From NCBI RefSeq assembly GCF_000002995.4, contig NW_025062477.1, forward strand, positions 4,064,649 through 4,128,648: DNA of 64,000 nucleotides, written 5' to 3'. Numbering within the stretch: the first letter of the stretch is position 1; every line of letters starts with the position of its first letter. Positions 14,001 through 24,900 of this stretch are shown here, in pieces. This stretch comes from Brugia malayi (Eukaryota; Nematoda; Chromadorea; Rhabditida; Onchocercidae). The notes below the pieces were generated by a model, which was not told where the DNA came from, searched no databases, and worked only from the letters and a program-made list of their open reading frames with translations. A program made the translations under genes and the position numbers.

Positions 14001-16640
14001 AATCCTTAGTTTCATTCTCATTTTCATAATTATTTTATCTTTTGTATCTTTTTTTTTTTAAATTTCTATAGCTTTTCCTTTCATACATTTATTATTATAA
14101 ATTTAGCTTTCGACAACATTACCACATTACTTTCTTTGTTCAAAAAAAAAAAAATAAATATTTCCTATTTTGCCAATTAAAATTCAAAACATAAGAAAAG
14201 TAAAATTTAAAAAATGAAAAAGAAGAATAGGGAAAGAGGATGAATGAAGTGATTTCAATTGAACAGATAAATAAATGTATGCTTACATCATTCTTTTTAC
14301 CAAATAATAGAAAAGATTTTGAGAAATGATAACAAAAAATAAAATGATAACATTATCATCATCATCACCTAATCATAATCATTATCACAATCGTTATCAT
14401 AATCATCATTAGCATTAATATTATTAATGTAACTATTGTTATCAAACATTTCAAAAGTATTAAGAAAATTGAAGAAAAAGGAAAAATAATTTACATTTAT
14501 TGCATAATTAATCAGCAGTAGATAAGAAGGAGATTCATATCAAATTGCTAATGTTAGTAACAAATTGAAATCCTTGGAGACATCTTTTTTTCTTCTCTCT
14601 CTCTCTCTCTATTTCTTTTTTTTTTTATTTTTAAAAATTTTAAATCTTTTTTAAACAAAAAAAAAAAGCATGAAATTTTAGTGACTACTGTTTTTTAATA
14701 TGAATAATTTGCTAATTAAGAAGTGTTGCCTAAAAGAAATTTATAAAATGATACTAAAATTTTGGCTCTTTTCTTCAATTTATTTCATTCCAAATAATTT
14801 GAAACTATGAATGAAACTTTACAAATTATTCAAATTAAAAAAAAACAAAAAAAAAAAAAGAGAAAAAATAAGACAAATGATGTGTCTGACATTTAATGAC
14901 ATAATCAATCAAGCATTAACAAAAAATTGGAAATTTTAATCCTAGCAAACAAATCAAATTTTACCTGAAGAAACAAAAAGAAATCTTTTTGTTTCTAAAA
15001 TGTGAACAAAATTTCAGATTTGAAATTCAAACTTTGAAAATACATTCTGTCATTCATACTTAACTATAAATTTTCATGTTAAATTTGCATAAAAAAAATT
15101 TTTTTTTTAAATTTAAGATTAAGAACAATTAAAACTAAAACATAATGATACATCAGCTTTAATTAACTAATTACCAACCAACTGACAGAATCAAGAAAAA
15201 AAAAAAAAAAAGAAAAAAGAGATCGGAAAAAAATTGAAACATAATGATAACTTCTAAATTTTTTGTTAATTTCAGCATTGATTCATCCATCCATTTAACA
15301 ATTTCAATTCAAATTATTTATAAATATATTAGAAATGAAAATTAGATTAGAGCGTTGCATGAAAAACGATTTCAATACAATCATTAAATAATGGAAGAAA
15401 AACTGATACTATAGGAAAAAGTCGTAATTTAGAATTCTTCCAAAAAAAAAAAAAAAAAAAAAAAAATGAGAAAACATTTAGCTTTTATAATTTTTATTTT
15501 TTAATTTTAACAGATTAATATTAATAATATATTACAAATTCATAATTATTGCAGAAATTTTCCCATCACAATAACTTTTATGGAATCCGGAAAGGAATAT
15601 TTTTTTTTTGAATTTTTATCACTTTCTTTCCCTCATTTCATGGAGTTTTATATATTTCTAATATTTATTAAATATTTTGATGTTAAATATTTACACTAAT
15701 ATTTGTAACAATTTATTGACTTATCTCATATTTAATTAAAATTATGTATGAATAAAGTTATTCATTTCATGAAGCTTTACTTAATTAATTATAACGCTAA
15801 TAGATTTTATCTTAAACACAACAAATAATAATTCATAACAATGCTAAAGCTAATTATTTAAATTAAATTTATAAGCTTAATCTTTTCATTTATTAACAAA
15901 GCTATTTACTACTACAATAGTGTTATTGCATTTTTTTTTTTAAATTATCCCATTATTAATTTATTAATTATCCTATTATTAGCTCAATAATTTGTTGACA
16001 TACAAAATTACACATATATATATGTGGAAATCTCTTAGGAATATAATCAAATAAATTATCCATTCAAAAAATCTAATAAAAAAAAAAAATAATAAACGGA
16101 AGACAAGAATGCGTTACGGAAAACAAAAAAAAAACAAGGATAGTAAGACAACAACAATAACAATAATAATAGTAATAATGATAATAATGATGATAATAAT
16201 AATATTAGCAATAATAGTAATAGCAATAATAATAATACTGTAAAGATCAGAGGGAAAATAAATAAATGAAATGTAGAAATGTGAAAATATGCAAACATGA
16301 TGAATTAACTGATTGAAGAGTGCTGGGAAAGACTGGAAAAATAGGAATGAAAGGAAGAAAAGGAGAAAAAAAGAAAGTTGAAAATGATTTATGGAAGTGT
16401 ATGGATATCACTTATGATAACGAGAAAGAAGCACTTGGGATTCAGGCCTGAACGATAATGGGCCTTTTGGAGTGATGAAAAACTTTAGGCCTTTAGTTAA
16501 ACAATAGACTCCAGAAATGCTCTTCTTTTCTTTTCTTTTCTCACAATTTCTTTCATCAAAAAACACAGACACACACTTATATCCTCTCTCTCTCTCTCTT
16601 TCTTTCTTTCTCTTCCCCTCTCTCTCTCTATTTTCCCTCT

Positions 16641-16681
<41 letters not shown>

Positions 16682-16812
16682 ATTAATACTTTATTTTGGA
16701 TTTTTTTTTTTTGTTATAGCTAAAAATTGTTAATTTAATTTGAATTATTTATCGCAAAAAAATACATTGTCTTTTCTTTTTTTACTTAAAAAATATATCA
16801 ATACAGAGGGAA

Positions 16813-16847
<35 letters not shown>

Positions 16848-19800
16848 GAGAGAGAGAAGGGTAGGTACACATTTTTTTTTTTTTCGTATGCAAAAAAAAA
16901 AGAAAAAATTCAATAAAATATATTTGTTACTTAATAAATAAACAAAATAAAATGCTAATAAAGTAACATCGAAATGATCAATAATTTTACGAATTACTTT
17001 ATTGCATTATTAATTATAAACGATTAAAAATTTTAATTCTCAGTTGATATTTTAGTGAATTAAAATTAAGGAAAACCACTAATAATGCATCTTTATAGCA
17101 TTCTCATTTAGCAAATGCACAAATTCATTTCAATTAATGTAAATAAATTTTAAATCATTGTAAAGTAATTTTCAATTTTAATGTTTACAATATTTGCACA
17201 ACATTTATATACAATTACAGAATTAGGTTAATTAATTAGTAACGGCCTAACATAATTTTATCAATTTTACACATAAAAATTGAGTTAATCATTCCTTGCA
17301 TTAATACACATCTACGAACGTATAACTTACGTGATAAACACTTACGTGTGATGTAATATAAGAAACTTATGTAAGACGAAATAAACATGTTAAATCATTT
17401 AAAAAAAAAAGTTTGAATAAATTCTTTCTTTCATCATTTCTTCTTTTTTATTGCTGAATGAAATTTTAATAAATTACTTATTTACACATTTGCGAACGTA
17501 TAACTTACGTGATAAACACTTACGTGTGATGTAATGTAAGAAACTTATGTAATACGAAATAAACATGTTAAATCACTTTTCAAAAAAATAAATAAATAAA
17601 CATGTAAAAGCATTTTAAAAAAAAAAGTTTGGATAAACTCTTTCATTTATCATTTCTTCTTTTTTATTGCTAAATAAAATTTTGATATATTACTTATTTT
17701 ATAAAAATTTATCTATTACTATAGATATAAATTTGCATACAAACATATTAATTTAAATTCATATACTAAGTAATTCCTTTACTAATATATGAAGTATATT
17801 TTTTATATATTATATGCTTGAAAAATATAAAATACAAAAATATATCATGAACATAAATTACATAAAAAAAAGTATTTTTTTGCCAATTACTATTGTTAGA
17901 TGGAAGAAAAGAGCATGCATAAAATTGAAAATTCAAGCATTAATTAATTAATATTAATTAATAAATATAAAAATTGGCGCTAATTGAAAACTCATAAAAT
18001 GTATTTACATTTTATGAGTTTCTTCCAGAAAAAAACGAAAAAAAAAATGAAATCGAGTAGATTTGTTGATAACAACAACAACAACAAAAAGAAGTAAAAT
18101 AATTATGCACTGAAATTCTCGACTATTTGATATCATATTAAATGATCCATCATTCCTCTAAATTTCCAAAGAAAGAAAAAAGAGGAAATAACGATTAAGA
18201 TTGTTGTCAAGTATGTAATTAAAATGGAAATATGAAATGAAATGAAAATGAAAAATATCAGATATGCCCATCTCCCTACTTAATTAAGTTTTAATCCAAG
18301 AATGAATTATTGGAAGATTCGAGAATGCAAGAATAATTTTCAGATAATTAACGGATCTTATTGCTATCATCAAAACATTTAACTTTATGATAAATTTAAC
18401 AATGAATAAATTGATAATATTTTTTGAATATTCTTTTCATATCTTTAGATTTTATCAATTTCGTATCGTTTTCTTGAATGTTTTTCAAGTTAGAAAAATT
18501 TTTCCAAACCAAAATTACGTGAATGATTTGTATGATTAAATATTAAAAGATATATAAAGGTATTTTATGCAAATATATTTAAAAATAGAAGAAAAAGTTT
18601 TAGCGTATCATTATTTTTTATATCGTTTCTTATTTTGAGTTATTTACGACATTCTCACGTGAAACTAACTGTTCATCTTTTTTTACGTACAATCTATGGA
18701 AAAATTGAAATATTGCGGAGGAATCATTTTCATTAACAAATAAAATCATTCGCTGACTATAATAATTTATCATTATGCCTTCACGCTGCATACGTCATTT
18801 TCACGTCAAACTAATCTCCTCCACTTCAATGAACAACACTTACTTACAACATTATCACGTGAAACTGTTCGTCTTTTTTTACGTACAGTCTATGGAAAAA
18901 CTGAAATATTGCGGAGCAATCACTTTCGTTAACGAATAAAATCATTCGCTGACTATAACAATTTCTTGTTACGTCATTTTCACGTCAAACTCCATTTAAA
19001 TTCATCAGGTAACACGTATACACGTATCCAGTAACATCCCCCTTCTCCTACGTCTTTATCTTTCCTACCATACAAGAATTTTATCCAGGCAAAATTTGAT
19101 TTTAAATCGACAAAGAAGAGAAAAGCTTTATGACATATACATATATTAACTGGCTAAATCACTCCTACCAATTTCAAAGATCATAGATCGAAATTCGATC
19201 ATAGCATCGTATCATTTCTTAAATACCTTTTCCCTCCCTCTCTATACTTCCTGAAATCCCCCTTCATCATATCATTCCTAATCTTCGACTCCAAATGCTG
19301 AAACCTTAAATTTCAATTATCTGACATAATTATAGAATTACTAGGATAAATATGAAACCGAAAACAAAAAAAAAAAAAAAGACTTTTTTCAATTTAAATT
19401 TTTACTTGTTAAAATGAACTAGAAAAAATTTTTTTTTCTAGCAAAATCGATTACAACCGGTTGTTATCGGAGAGTTGTTTTAAAAAATTTTTCCGTTAAT
19501 TGTCTTTTAAAATTGTTTTTTAAAATTTTCTGGCAAAAAAAAAAAAAAAAGAAATTTCTGGTCAACTTTTAATACAGATACTTTTTTCGTAATTGTTATT
19601 TGTTTTTTGTCTTTTCTTTTTTTTAATGAAATGAACCGTTAGTATTAATCTAAAGAATAAATCGAAATGAAATTAATTCCCTCTCATTTAAAAGTTCACA
19701 TGTCACTTATTTAAAGATGTCAATGTTAAATGATTCATACATCAAACATTACAGTTATTGAACTATTCTTGCTCAAAAATCTCTCCATTCAGTGCAGCTC

Positions 19801-20047
19801 GTTAAAATAAAAGACAAAATATTAAAAGAAATTTCCGTTTGTTCTAATTAAAATTCACGTAAAGTCCACGTGAACTTAAAAGCATACCATTCGTAAAATT
19901 TGATTCCACGCTGCTACAACTTTCGGATGACTGTGGTGCTGCTGCTACCACTGTAGTTGCCGTTGCTGTTCCAGATGATGTGGTGCAATCAACATCCGGT
20001 ACGGAAGACGGAATGAAACCGGAATGATCATCTGTTTGCATTGTCAT
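641..20047 (-). CDS. Ser/Thr/Gln-rich nuclear-type protein, 3' end off window
   Basis: Seven exons join in phase on the minus strand: 20047-19888, 6863-6493, 4879-4730, 3169-3034, 2474-2410, 2321-1971 and 760-641, with GT/AG borders. They give about 451 residues with no stop, so the gene continues past the left edge. The start is the ATG at 20047. Visible features: a Ser/Thr/Ala-rich N-terminus (1-53); a Met/Pro/Gln-rich stretch (60-150); poly-Thr (154-174); a Gln-rich segment (178-227) containing MQQQ; a Glu/Asn/Lys-rich region (228-320) with a possible SUMO site IKAE (326-329); long Ser runs (338-370); and a charged, probably helical segment (about 387-421) with KKQMNEIDKEINRR. The composition resembles a transcription-factor activation region; any DNA-binding domain would lie in the missing C-terminal exons. 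I do not recognise the family. Exon phases are well supported, but small extra exons inside the 13 kb first intron cannot be excluded. Confidence 0.72.
1010..1310 (+). repeat. AT-rich minisatellite, about 40-bp units
   Basis: Seven to eight imperfect copies of a unit reading roughly TTGAATTTATATTTGGTTATTT followed by an A run of 6 to 20 or more bases. Copies differ mainly in A-run length and in GGTTATT versus GATTATT. It sits in the intron between the exons at 1971-2321 and 641-760 of the left gene. Confidence 0.88.
7695..7742 (+). repeat. CAYA-type microsatellite
   Basis: Interrupted (CACATA)n and (CATA)n run within the first intron of the left gene. It is followed by a second, purer (AC)n tract at 7963-7982. 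Confidence 0.7.
10489..10510. repeat. 22-bp perfect palindrome of CATATGCG units
   Basis: CATATGCGCATATGCGCATATG equals its own reverse complement. It continues into degenerate GTGCATATGTG repeats to about 10526. It may simply be an alternating purine-pyrimidine microsatellite. Confidence 0.85.
10902..10918 (+). repeat. (GT)n microsatellite
   Basis: Uninterrupted TGTGTG run following a short TATA stretch. It is in a locally GC-richer patch (10725-10990) of the first intron of the left gene, where I see no credible exon. Confidence 0.8.
11055..11133 (+). repeat. Interrupted (CA)n array with duplicated AACACACACAA interruptions
   Basis: About 80 bp of CA repeats in which the pattern CACAACACACACAACACACA appears twice, about 39 bp apart, separated by a pure CA run. 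This implies a segmental duplication of an already interrupted microsatellite. Confidence 0.9.
12354..12413 (+). repeat. Interrupted (GA)n tract with GGGAGA steps
   Basis: GA dinucleotides broken at regular places by GGGAGA. The same style appears at 6169-6212, 16806-16858, 55424-55452 and 55496-55528, and as CT on the plus strand at 3888-3908, 4078-4109, 5718-5742, 12578-12603, 16583-16632 and 57196-57241. Confidence 0.85.
16643..16679 (+). repeat. (TA)n microsatellite
   Basis: Pure TA run of about 37 bp immediately after a CT-rich tract; the compound CT/TA structure spans 16583-16679. Confidence 0.9.
17304..17700 (+). repeat. Tandem duplication, about 180-215 bp per copy
   Basis: The block starting ACACATCTACGAACGTATAA (about 17306) is repeated from about 17484 with few substitutions, including CTTACGTGATAAACACTTACG, TGATGTAATRTAAGAAACTT and ACGAAATAAACATGTTAAATC. 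Both copies end in a similar CATTTCTTCTTTTTTATTGC tail. The second copy has an extra A-rich insert of about 37 bp near 17582-17618. Confidence 0.9.
17988..18021. repeat. Perfect 16-bp inverted repeat, 2-base spacer
   Basis: AAACTCATAAAATGTA (17988-18003) is followed by TT and then its exact reverse complement (18006-18021). The transcript of either strand would form a simple hairpin with about 15 pairs and a 4-base loop. It is too short for a typical microRNA precursor. Confidence 0.9.
18643..18990 (+). repeat. Tandem duplication, about 200-bp period, with TCACGTGA motifs
   Basis: Copy A (18643-18812) and copy B (18843-18990) share TCACGTGAAACT, the stretch TTTTTACGTACARTCTATGG, AAATATTGCGGAG, AATCATTCGCTGACTATAA and CGTCATTTTCACGTCAAACT in the same order. 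Copy A has an extra segment of about 20 bp before the last motif. Each copy has one TCACGTGA palindrome (E-box/M-box type core). Confidence 0.9.
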
Positions 20048-20454
20048 CCGTTAATTTAATAAATAGAAAATATATGATAATTTAAGATAATAAAAATAAA
20101 ACAATAATACAGTTAGCAAGAAATAAATTACGGGTCAAGATTGGAATAGTAATAATAATAGCAGTAGTAGTTGTAGGACAGTATGTATGGCAGTTTCAAC
20201 AAACCCGCAATTACCCATTTTAACCGGTTTTTTATCATACAATTCCGGAAAAGCTGTAATCAATTATTATCACTTATCATTTTAACAATTTTGATTAAAA
20301 ATATAATTGCTCCGATTAAGCTATTTTACTTCATCAAATCTCATCAATTTATCATTTCTCTTTTCATCATTTAAAAATATTTAAATGATTTTTGCAAAGA
20401 TATCAAAATGAAGGAAGTAAAAGAGAAACAATTGGTGTAGTGTAGTGGACAAAT

Positions 20455-20525
20455 TGACCGATGGAATCTGACGGAGTGACCGATGGAATCTGAAGGAATG
20501 ACCGATGGAATCTGACGGAGTGACC
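20455..20525 (+). repeat. 22-bp tandem repeat, 3.2 copies
   Basis: TGACCGATGGAATCTGACGGAG occurs at 20455 and 20499, with a two-substitution copy (ending GAAGGAA) at 20477, then a partial TGACC. It is unusually GC-balanced for this DNA and sits about 400 bp upstream of the minus gene start. Confidence 0.95.
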
Positions 20526-20654
20526 AGTCAACAGAACATAGGAAATAAGCAATACAAACAGCTTATTCTTAGCCTTAGTTTTGTGTAAAAATAAAGAAAC
20601 GAAGTGTTATTTGTTTATGTGTGTATGTAAGCCTTGTAGAAGCTAAATATACAA

Positions 20655-20664
20655 ATACACACAT

Positions 20665-20707
<43 letters not shown>

Positions 20708-20830
20708 CATATTATAATCAATGAACTTTACATACCCAGCTGAGTTTCACATACACAGACGTATACAGATACACATACACGCACACACACACACATACCC
20801 ACATACACATATACAGACACAGACACATAC
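20655..20830 (+). repeat. CA-rich microsatellite cluster
   Basis: (CATA)n, then a pure CA run at about 20675-20697, a TA run to 20708, and a second series of CACACA/CATACA repeats at 20760-20830. Confidence 0.85.
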
Positions 20831-21969
20831 ATACGTACACGATCGATACGCCGTCGTCCTGTTGTCACTTAGCTGAGTGATGGCGATGATGGTGGTGTTA
20901 CGACTACTAACCCGGCCGATATGTATTCTTTTCTTTTCATCAATGGCTTTCACTTCGACAATTTACGCTGCAGTGCAACTACACTACGCTGCAAGCATAG
21001 CGTTGCAGTATTACTTGAAAGACAGAGGAGGGAAGGAAAAGAGAGATTTGATTAGAAGAATATAATTGGGTAGGAGTGACAGTGGGTAGAAATTAATTGA
21101 CGGATGAAGAAGTGTTGTTATCTTGCACCAATTTTATTTACTACAATTTCATTTGCAATGAAAACGTAAAAATGGCGTAAAATATGACGTAGTAGTGTAT
21201 TGTGTTATTTTTAAGACGTACGTTGAAGTATCAAGAAAATTTTGGTATGATTAATGTATAGCATACGTTTGATACATTTTTTTTTTTTGTTTGTCTTGAA
21301 ATATACGAATAAACTAATTTTAGTATTATTTTGTAAACATTTGTTATATTAAATATTTACTCACAAATTATTTGTAAAATTTTTGTATATTATTTGCTGT
21401 GTAATGAATTATTTATGTATGTGATACTGGTAAAATTAATTATTTAAGTATTATCCATAAAAAATTTGCAAACTTTTTACGCTATTTTTCTATTACTTAG
21501 GCCGTATTTGTAATTTCCGATTTTGAAGATAGTATAATTGTTATGTTATAAAGTGTTTTATATACGTAAATTACGATTGAGATAAGTATAGAGGAAAATA
21601 ATTTGAAGTGGAAAGATAATAACCTATAATTAATATAGCGCATACTATGAAAAATTATTCTAAAAATTTGAAAAAAAGAAAGGATATTAGAATAATGGAA
21701 GTATTTCCGGAAGTGAAAAATAGCATACAATCCATATTTTGTCTTCATAGGATAATTCCGGAAATGTTTTTTTTTTAAAAAAAAAAGAAAGAATTGCTGT
21801 ATGCTATTAAAATTGCAATAAAAATGTAAAAGCCATATTTAAGAGAATTATAATGTGTATTTATGCTTTGTTTGTGTTCTTTGTTTGTTTGTTTTTTTTT
21901 TTTTTTTTTTTATGCGTAGAGATTAAAATGATTAAAAAAATGATTGAACATAAAAATCAATTTTAAGTT

Positions 21970-21983
21970 TGTTTTATTTCAGG
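21970..21983 (+). promoter_or_regulatory. Likely trans-splice acceptor before mau-2 ATG
   Basis: A strong 3' splice consensus (gttttatttcag) ends at 21982, one base before the mau-2 start codon, and no coding exon upstream fits. In nematodes this arrangement usually marks spliced-leader addition. That is inference from position; an untranslated cis-spliced exon would look the same. Confidence 0.5.
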
Positions 21984-24900
21984 ATGAGTGTGGTGGAAAA
22001 TTATATGCCGGAACGGTATTTGTTTGATCAAGCAGCCGTGTTATTATTAGAAGGGGCTGAATTTTTCCGATCACACAATCCTCCTAAATATAAAATGGCT
22101 ATTAAATGTTTAAAGGTTTGTTATATATTTTTTTTTTGAATATTTATGTTAAAATTTTTATTACTTCCTCGAGAAATGCTTTATTTTTATATGTAGTTGA
22201 GGAAGTTTCTTTTTTATCTGTGCAATATTTAAAAAAAAAAAAAAAAAAAAAAGAAAAAATTCATTTGCAAAATCTGAATTTTTGTTTCAATTTTTGTTTG
22301 CGAATAAATAACTTAGTTGTATCCTTTTAAGAAGCACATAAACACTTCATTAAATTCAATAGTCAAATCATTTTTTCCAATATATTTTTTTTTCAAAATT
22401 TCATTAATTTCAGATTTTTTTCGGAAATTTTTTTGTATTAAATTCACTGTAATTACGTAATTAATTAGCTATCGAGTAGTCCAATTTAGGCATGTTTTAA
22501 AACTCTAATGACGCATGAAATGACTTCATTTGTGAATTTTCAAATTGGAAAATTATATTTCTATTATACGAAGAATATTGAATTAGCAAGGCATCATTTG
22601 GAACAAGCGGTATTCTGTTCATTTTTATTAAATTTTCCATTAGTAAAATAATAAAGCTTTTATTAATATTGTTACTGACAGAGAATATACTGTTGTTAGT
22701 ACAGAAAAATTTTTAAAGCATATACTTTTTATTAATATACACTTATGATACAATGGAAATTTATACTGTTTAGTGTTGAAGTACTGGAATTAGATTATTA
22801 TTATTATTATTATTAGCATATATGTAGTTCAGTTTTACATCCATGCTATTAACTTTTTATATTTGCCCAATATTATTTCATTAAATTTTTACCGTTTCAT
22901 AATTTTTTTTTGTTTGTTTAACGTTTAACTTTTTAGTATCATGGAATGAAAGAAGCTGGTGCTGAATATACTAAATATCGAGTAGAAATAGCTTGCTCAA
23001 TTGCCGAAGTATATATGCAACTAAAAATATTTGAACCAGTGAAACAGTTATTAAGGAAGGAATCGGCACATTCCCGAGATTTTCCTCTTATTCATGCACG
23101 TCTCCTATTCCTGCTTGCGGTATTGCTTTCCTTCTTTTCTGTTTCTGGTTTTTTTTTTTTTTAAACTAATCTTTATCAATGATCCTACAACATCAAAATA
23201 GGACATAGATGTATGCTGTTTTAAGGAATTCTTTTAAAAAAATTTTTGGACTTATTCGTTTATTATTAATATTGCTGTTCTTGGTAATTAGCTAATTTAA
23301 TAGCTGGCAATTACTTATTTAATTTTACCACCAGTAATTAAGTGAACAATTTATGCTACTAAGGAAATAATTTGTCTTTGTTAAAAAAGTAAAAAGTTAT
23401 TTTGGTAGTGAAGTGATTAGCTTTTTTCAAGGTGACAGAATAATATGAGCTGTCTTAATATGATAAATGTGAGAGCTGTTTGGTAGTTCAAAAGATTGAC
23501 CGATCAGTTTGAGTGAAAAAATAATTCGGATTGGATAAAGAGTTTCAGGAAATCTATGGAGCAATGAATGATTGGAGTAATGCAAGTGAAATAGTAGAAG
23601 CTGGAGCATCACTATTCAATCAGCTTGATGATCCAGCTTTAGAATGCTATTTTCGTCTTTCTTCTGCTATGGTAAAATTCTGAAATTAAATAGTATAACA
23701 ATCTGTGAAAATTTTAAAGAATTATTTCATACAATAACAGAAAAGCTTAACGTTATCCAAATTTTCGATTCTTACAATTTTAGTAAAAATCATTGAGGAA
23801 AAAAAAGGTACTTGATAATGTACATAGATTGATTTGAAAAAAAAAAAAATCTTAAATTTTTACATAACAAAATGGCGATACTGTATAGTCACATTTATGC
23901 TTCAGTTTTTTATCACTAGAATTTGTTATCATTAGAAATTAATGAGATGTCCTAAAATTATTTTACCCTTTCCGGAAAAAAATCAAAAAATATTTTTTTA
24001 TGTGCAAAGTATAGTCTGGCAAAACAGTTAGATTCTGTATTTATTAAACAATTTTAATTTAGTCATCAGTATGATGAATTTTTTTATTCCTCTAAATATT
24101 ACAGATTATATCGATGGATTTAAGCAGAGAAGAAGAACTGATGAAAAGTATAATGGAAGTAAGTGAAAAATTAGTAACACTGAATGCTGATAACGCATGT
24201 TTGGATTATATCAAAGCTTTCTGTTGTACTGTTCAAATTTGTTTCTTCATATCAGCTGGCTTGGTTTGTTGTGCTTCATTAAAGTTGGCAAATTTTACCA
24301 TTTATAAGTTATATGTAATCAAAAAATTTGGTTTAAGTACTAATGTGAAATTGGCGTTGTTTTAATTCAAATTTCTAAATCTTCAAATAATAAATTCAAA
24401 AGCTGAAAGCTGATTCCATTTTAGACTTCATGATATTTCGAGTTTTTAATCTAATTTGAATTAGTCAAAAAGCGTCAATTTTGTGTTTGGAGCAATTAAA
24501 TTTGATTCATATATATAAATTTGAAAAAAAAAAAATTGAAAACCTTTTGGAATTTTTCATTTCATAATTTAATTAAATATATCAATTCGATATTTGAATT
24601 AATCGTTTAGATTAAAGAAAATGATGAATTCGATTACTTTAATGTTAGATTACTGAAATTTTTGACTAAATTTCACATTAATCAACAATATTTTCATTTC
24701 ATTTTTCAAATTTTTTTTTATCCAATATTTTATTTTTTGCAGTTAAAAAGCACAAAAACATGTTTACGACAATTGCAAACATTGGTGCAAACGATGAAAT
24801 TAACCTATGGTGAAACAGTCCCGGTAGTATTGCCAACATTTGATTGGATGGGTAAAGAAACGTTAATTGCACTTACATACGTACTAACTGTGATACAAAG

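Larger units (their letters stand above)
6864..19887 (-). other. Large first intron of the left gene (about 13 kb)
   Basis: No exon with coding character and matching phase was found on either strand. The stretch holds many A/T homopolymers and GA/CT, CA/GT and AT microsatellites. Notable items: a compact palindrome (10489-10510), a GT tract (10902-10918), an interrupted CA array (11055-11133), triplet-repeat stretches (14350-14440, 16140-16245), two tandem duplications (17304-17700 and 18643-18990) and a perfect hairpin (17988-18021). Introns this large near a regulator-like first exon often carry enhancers; that is inference. Confidence 0.55.
20048..21983. other. Region between divergent genes (shared upstream region)
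   Basis: About 1.9 kb between the start of the minus-strand left gene (20047) and mau-2 (21984). It holds a 22-bp tandem repeat (20455-20525), CA-rich microsatellites (20655-20830), a GC-richer patch with a 62-codon open frame (20880-21065) and T runs. Promoters for both genes should lie here; I cannot place them. Confidence 0.6.

Noticed and set aside
16056..16298. Minus-strand Leu-rich open frame
   Set aside because: Translation of ATA/ATG triplet repeats inside an intron; no plausible start context or domain.
17988..18021. Hairpin as a microRNA precursor
   Set aside because: The stem is only about 16 bp and flanks do not extend the pairing; typical precursors need around 30 pairs.
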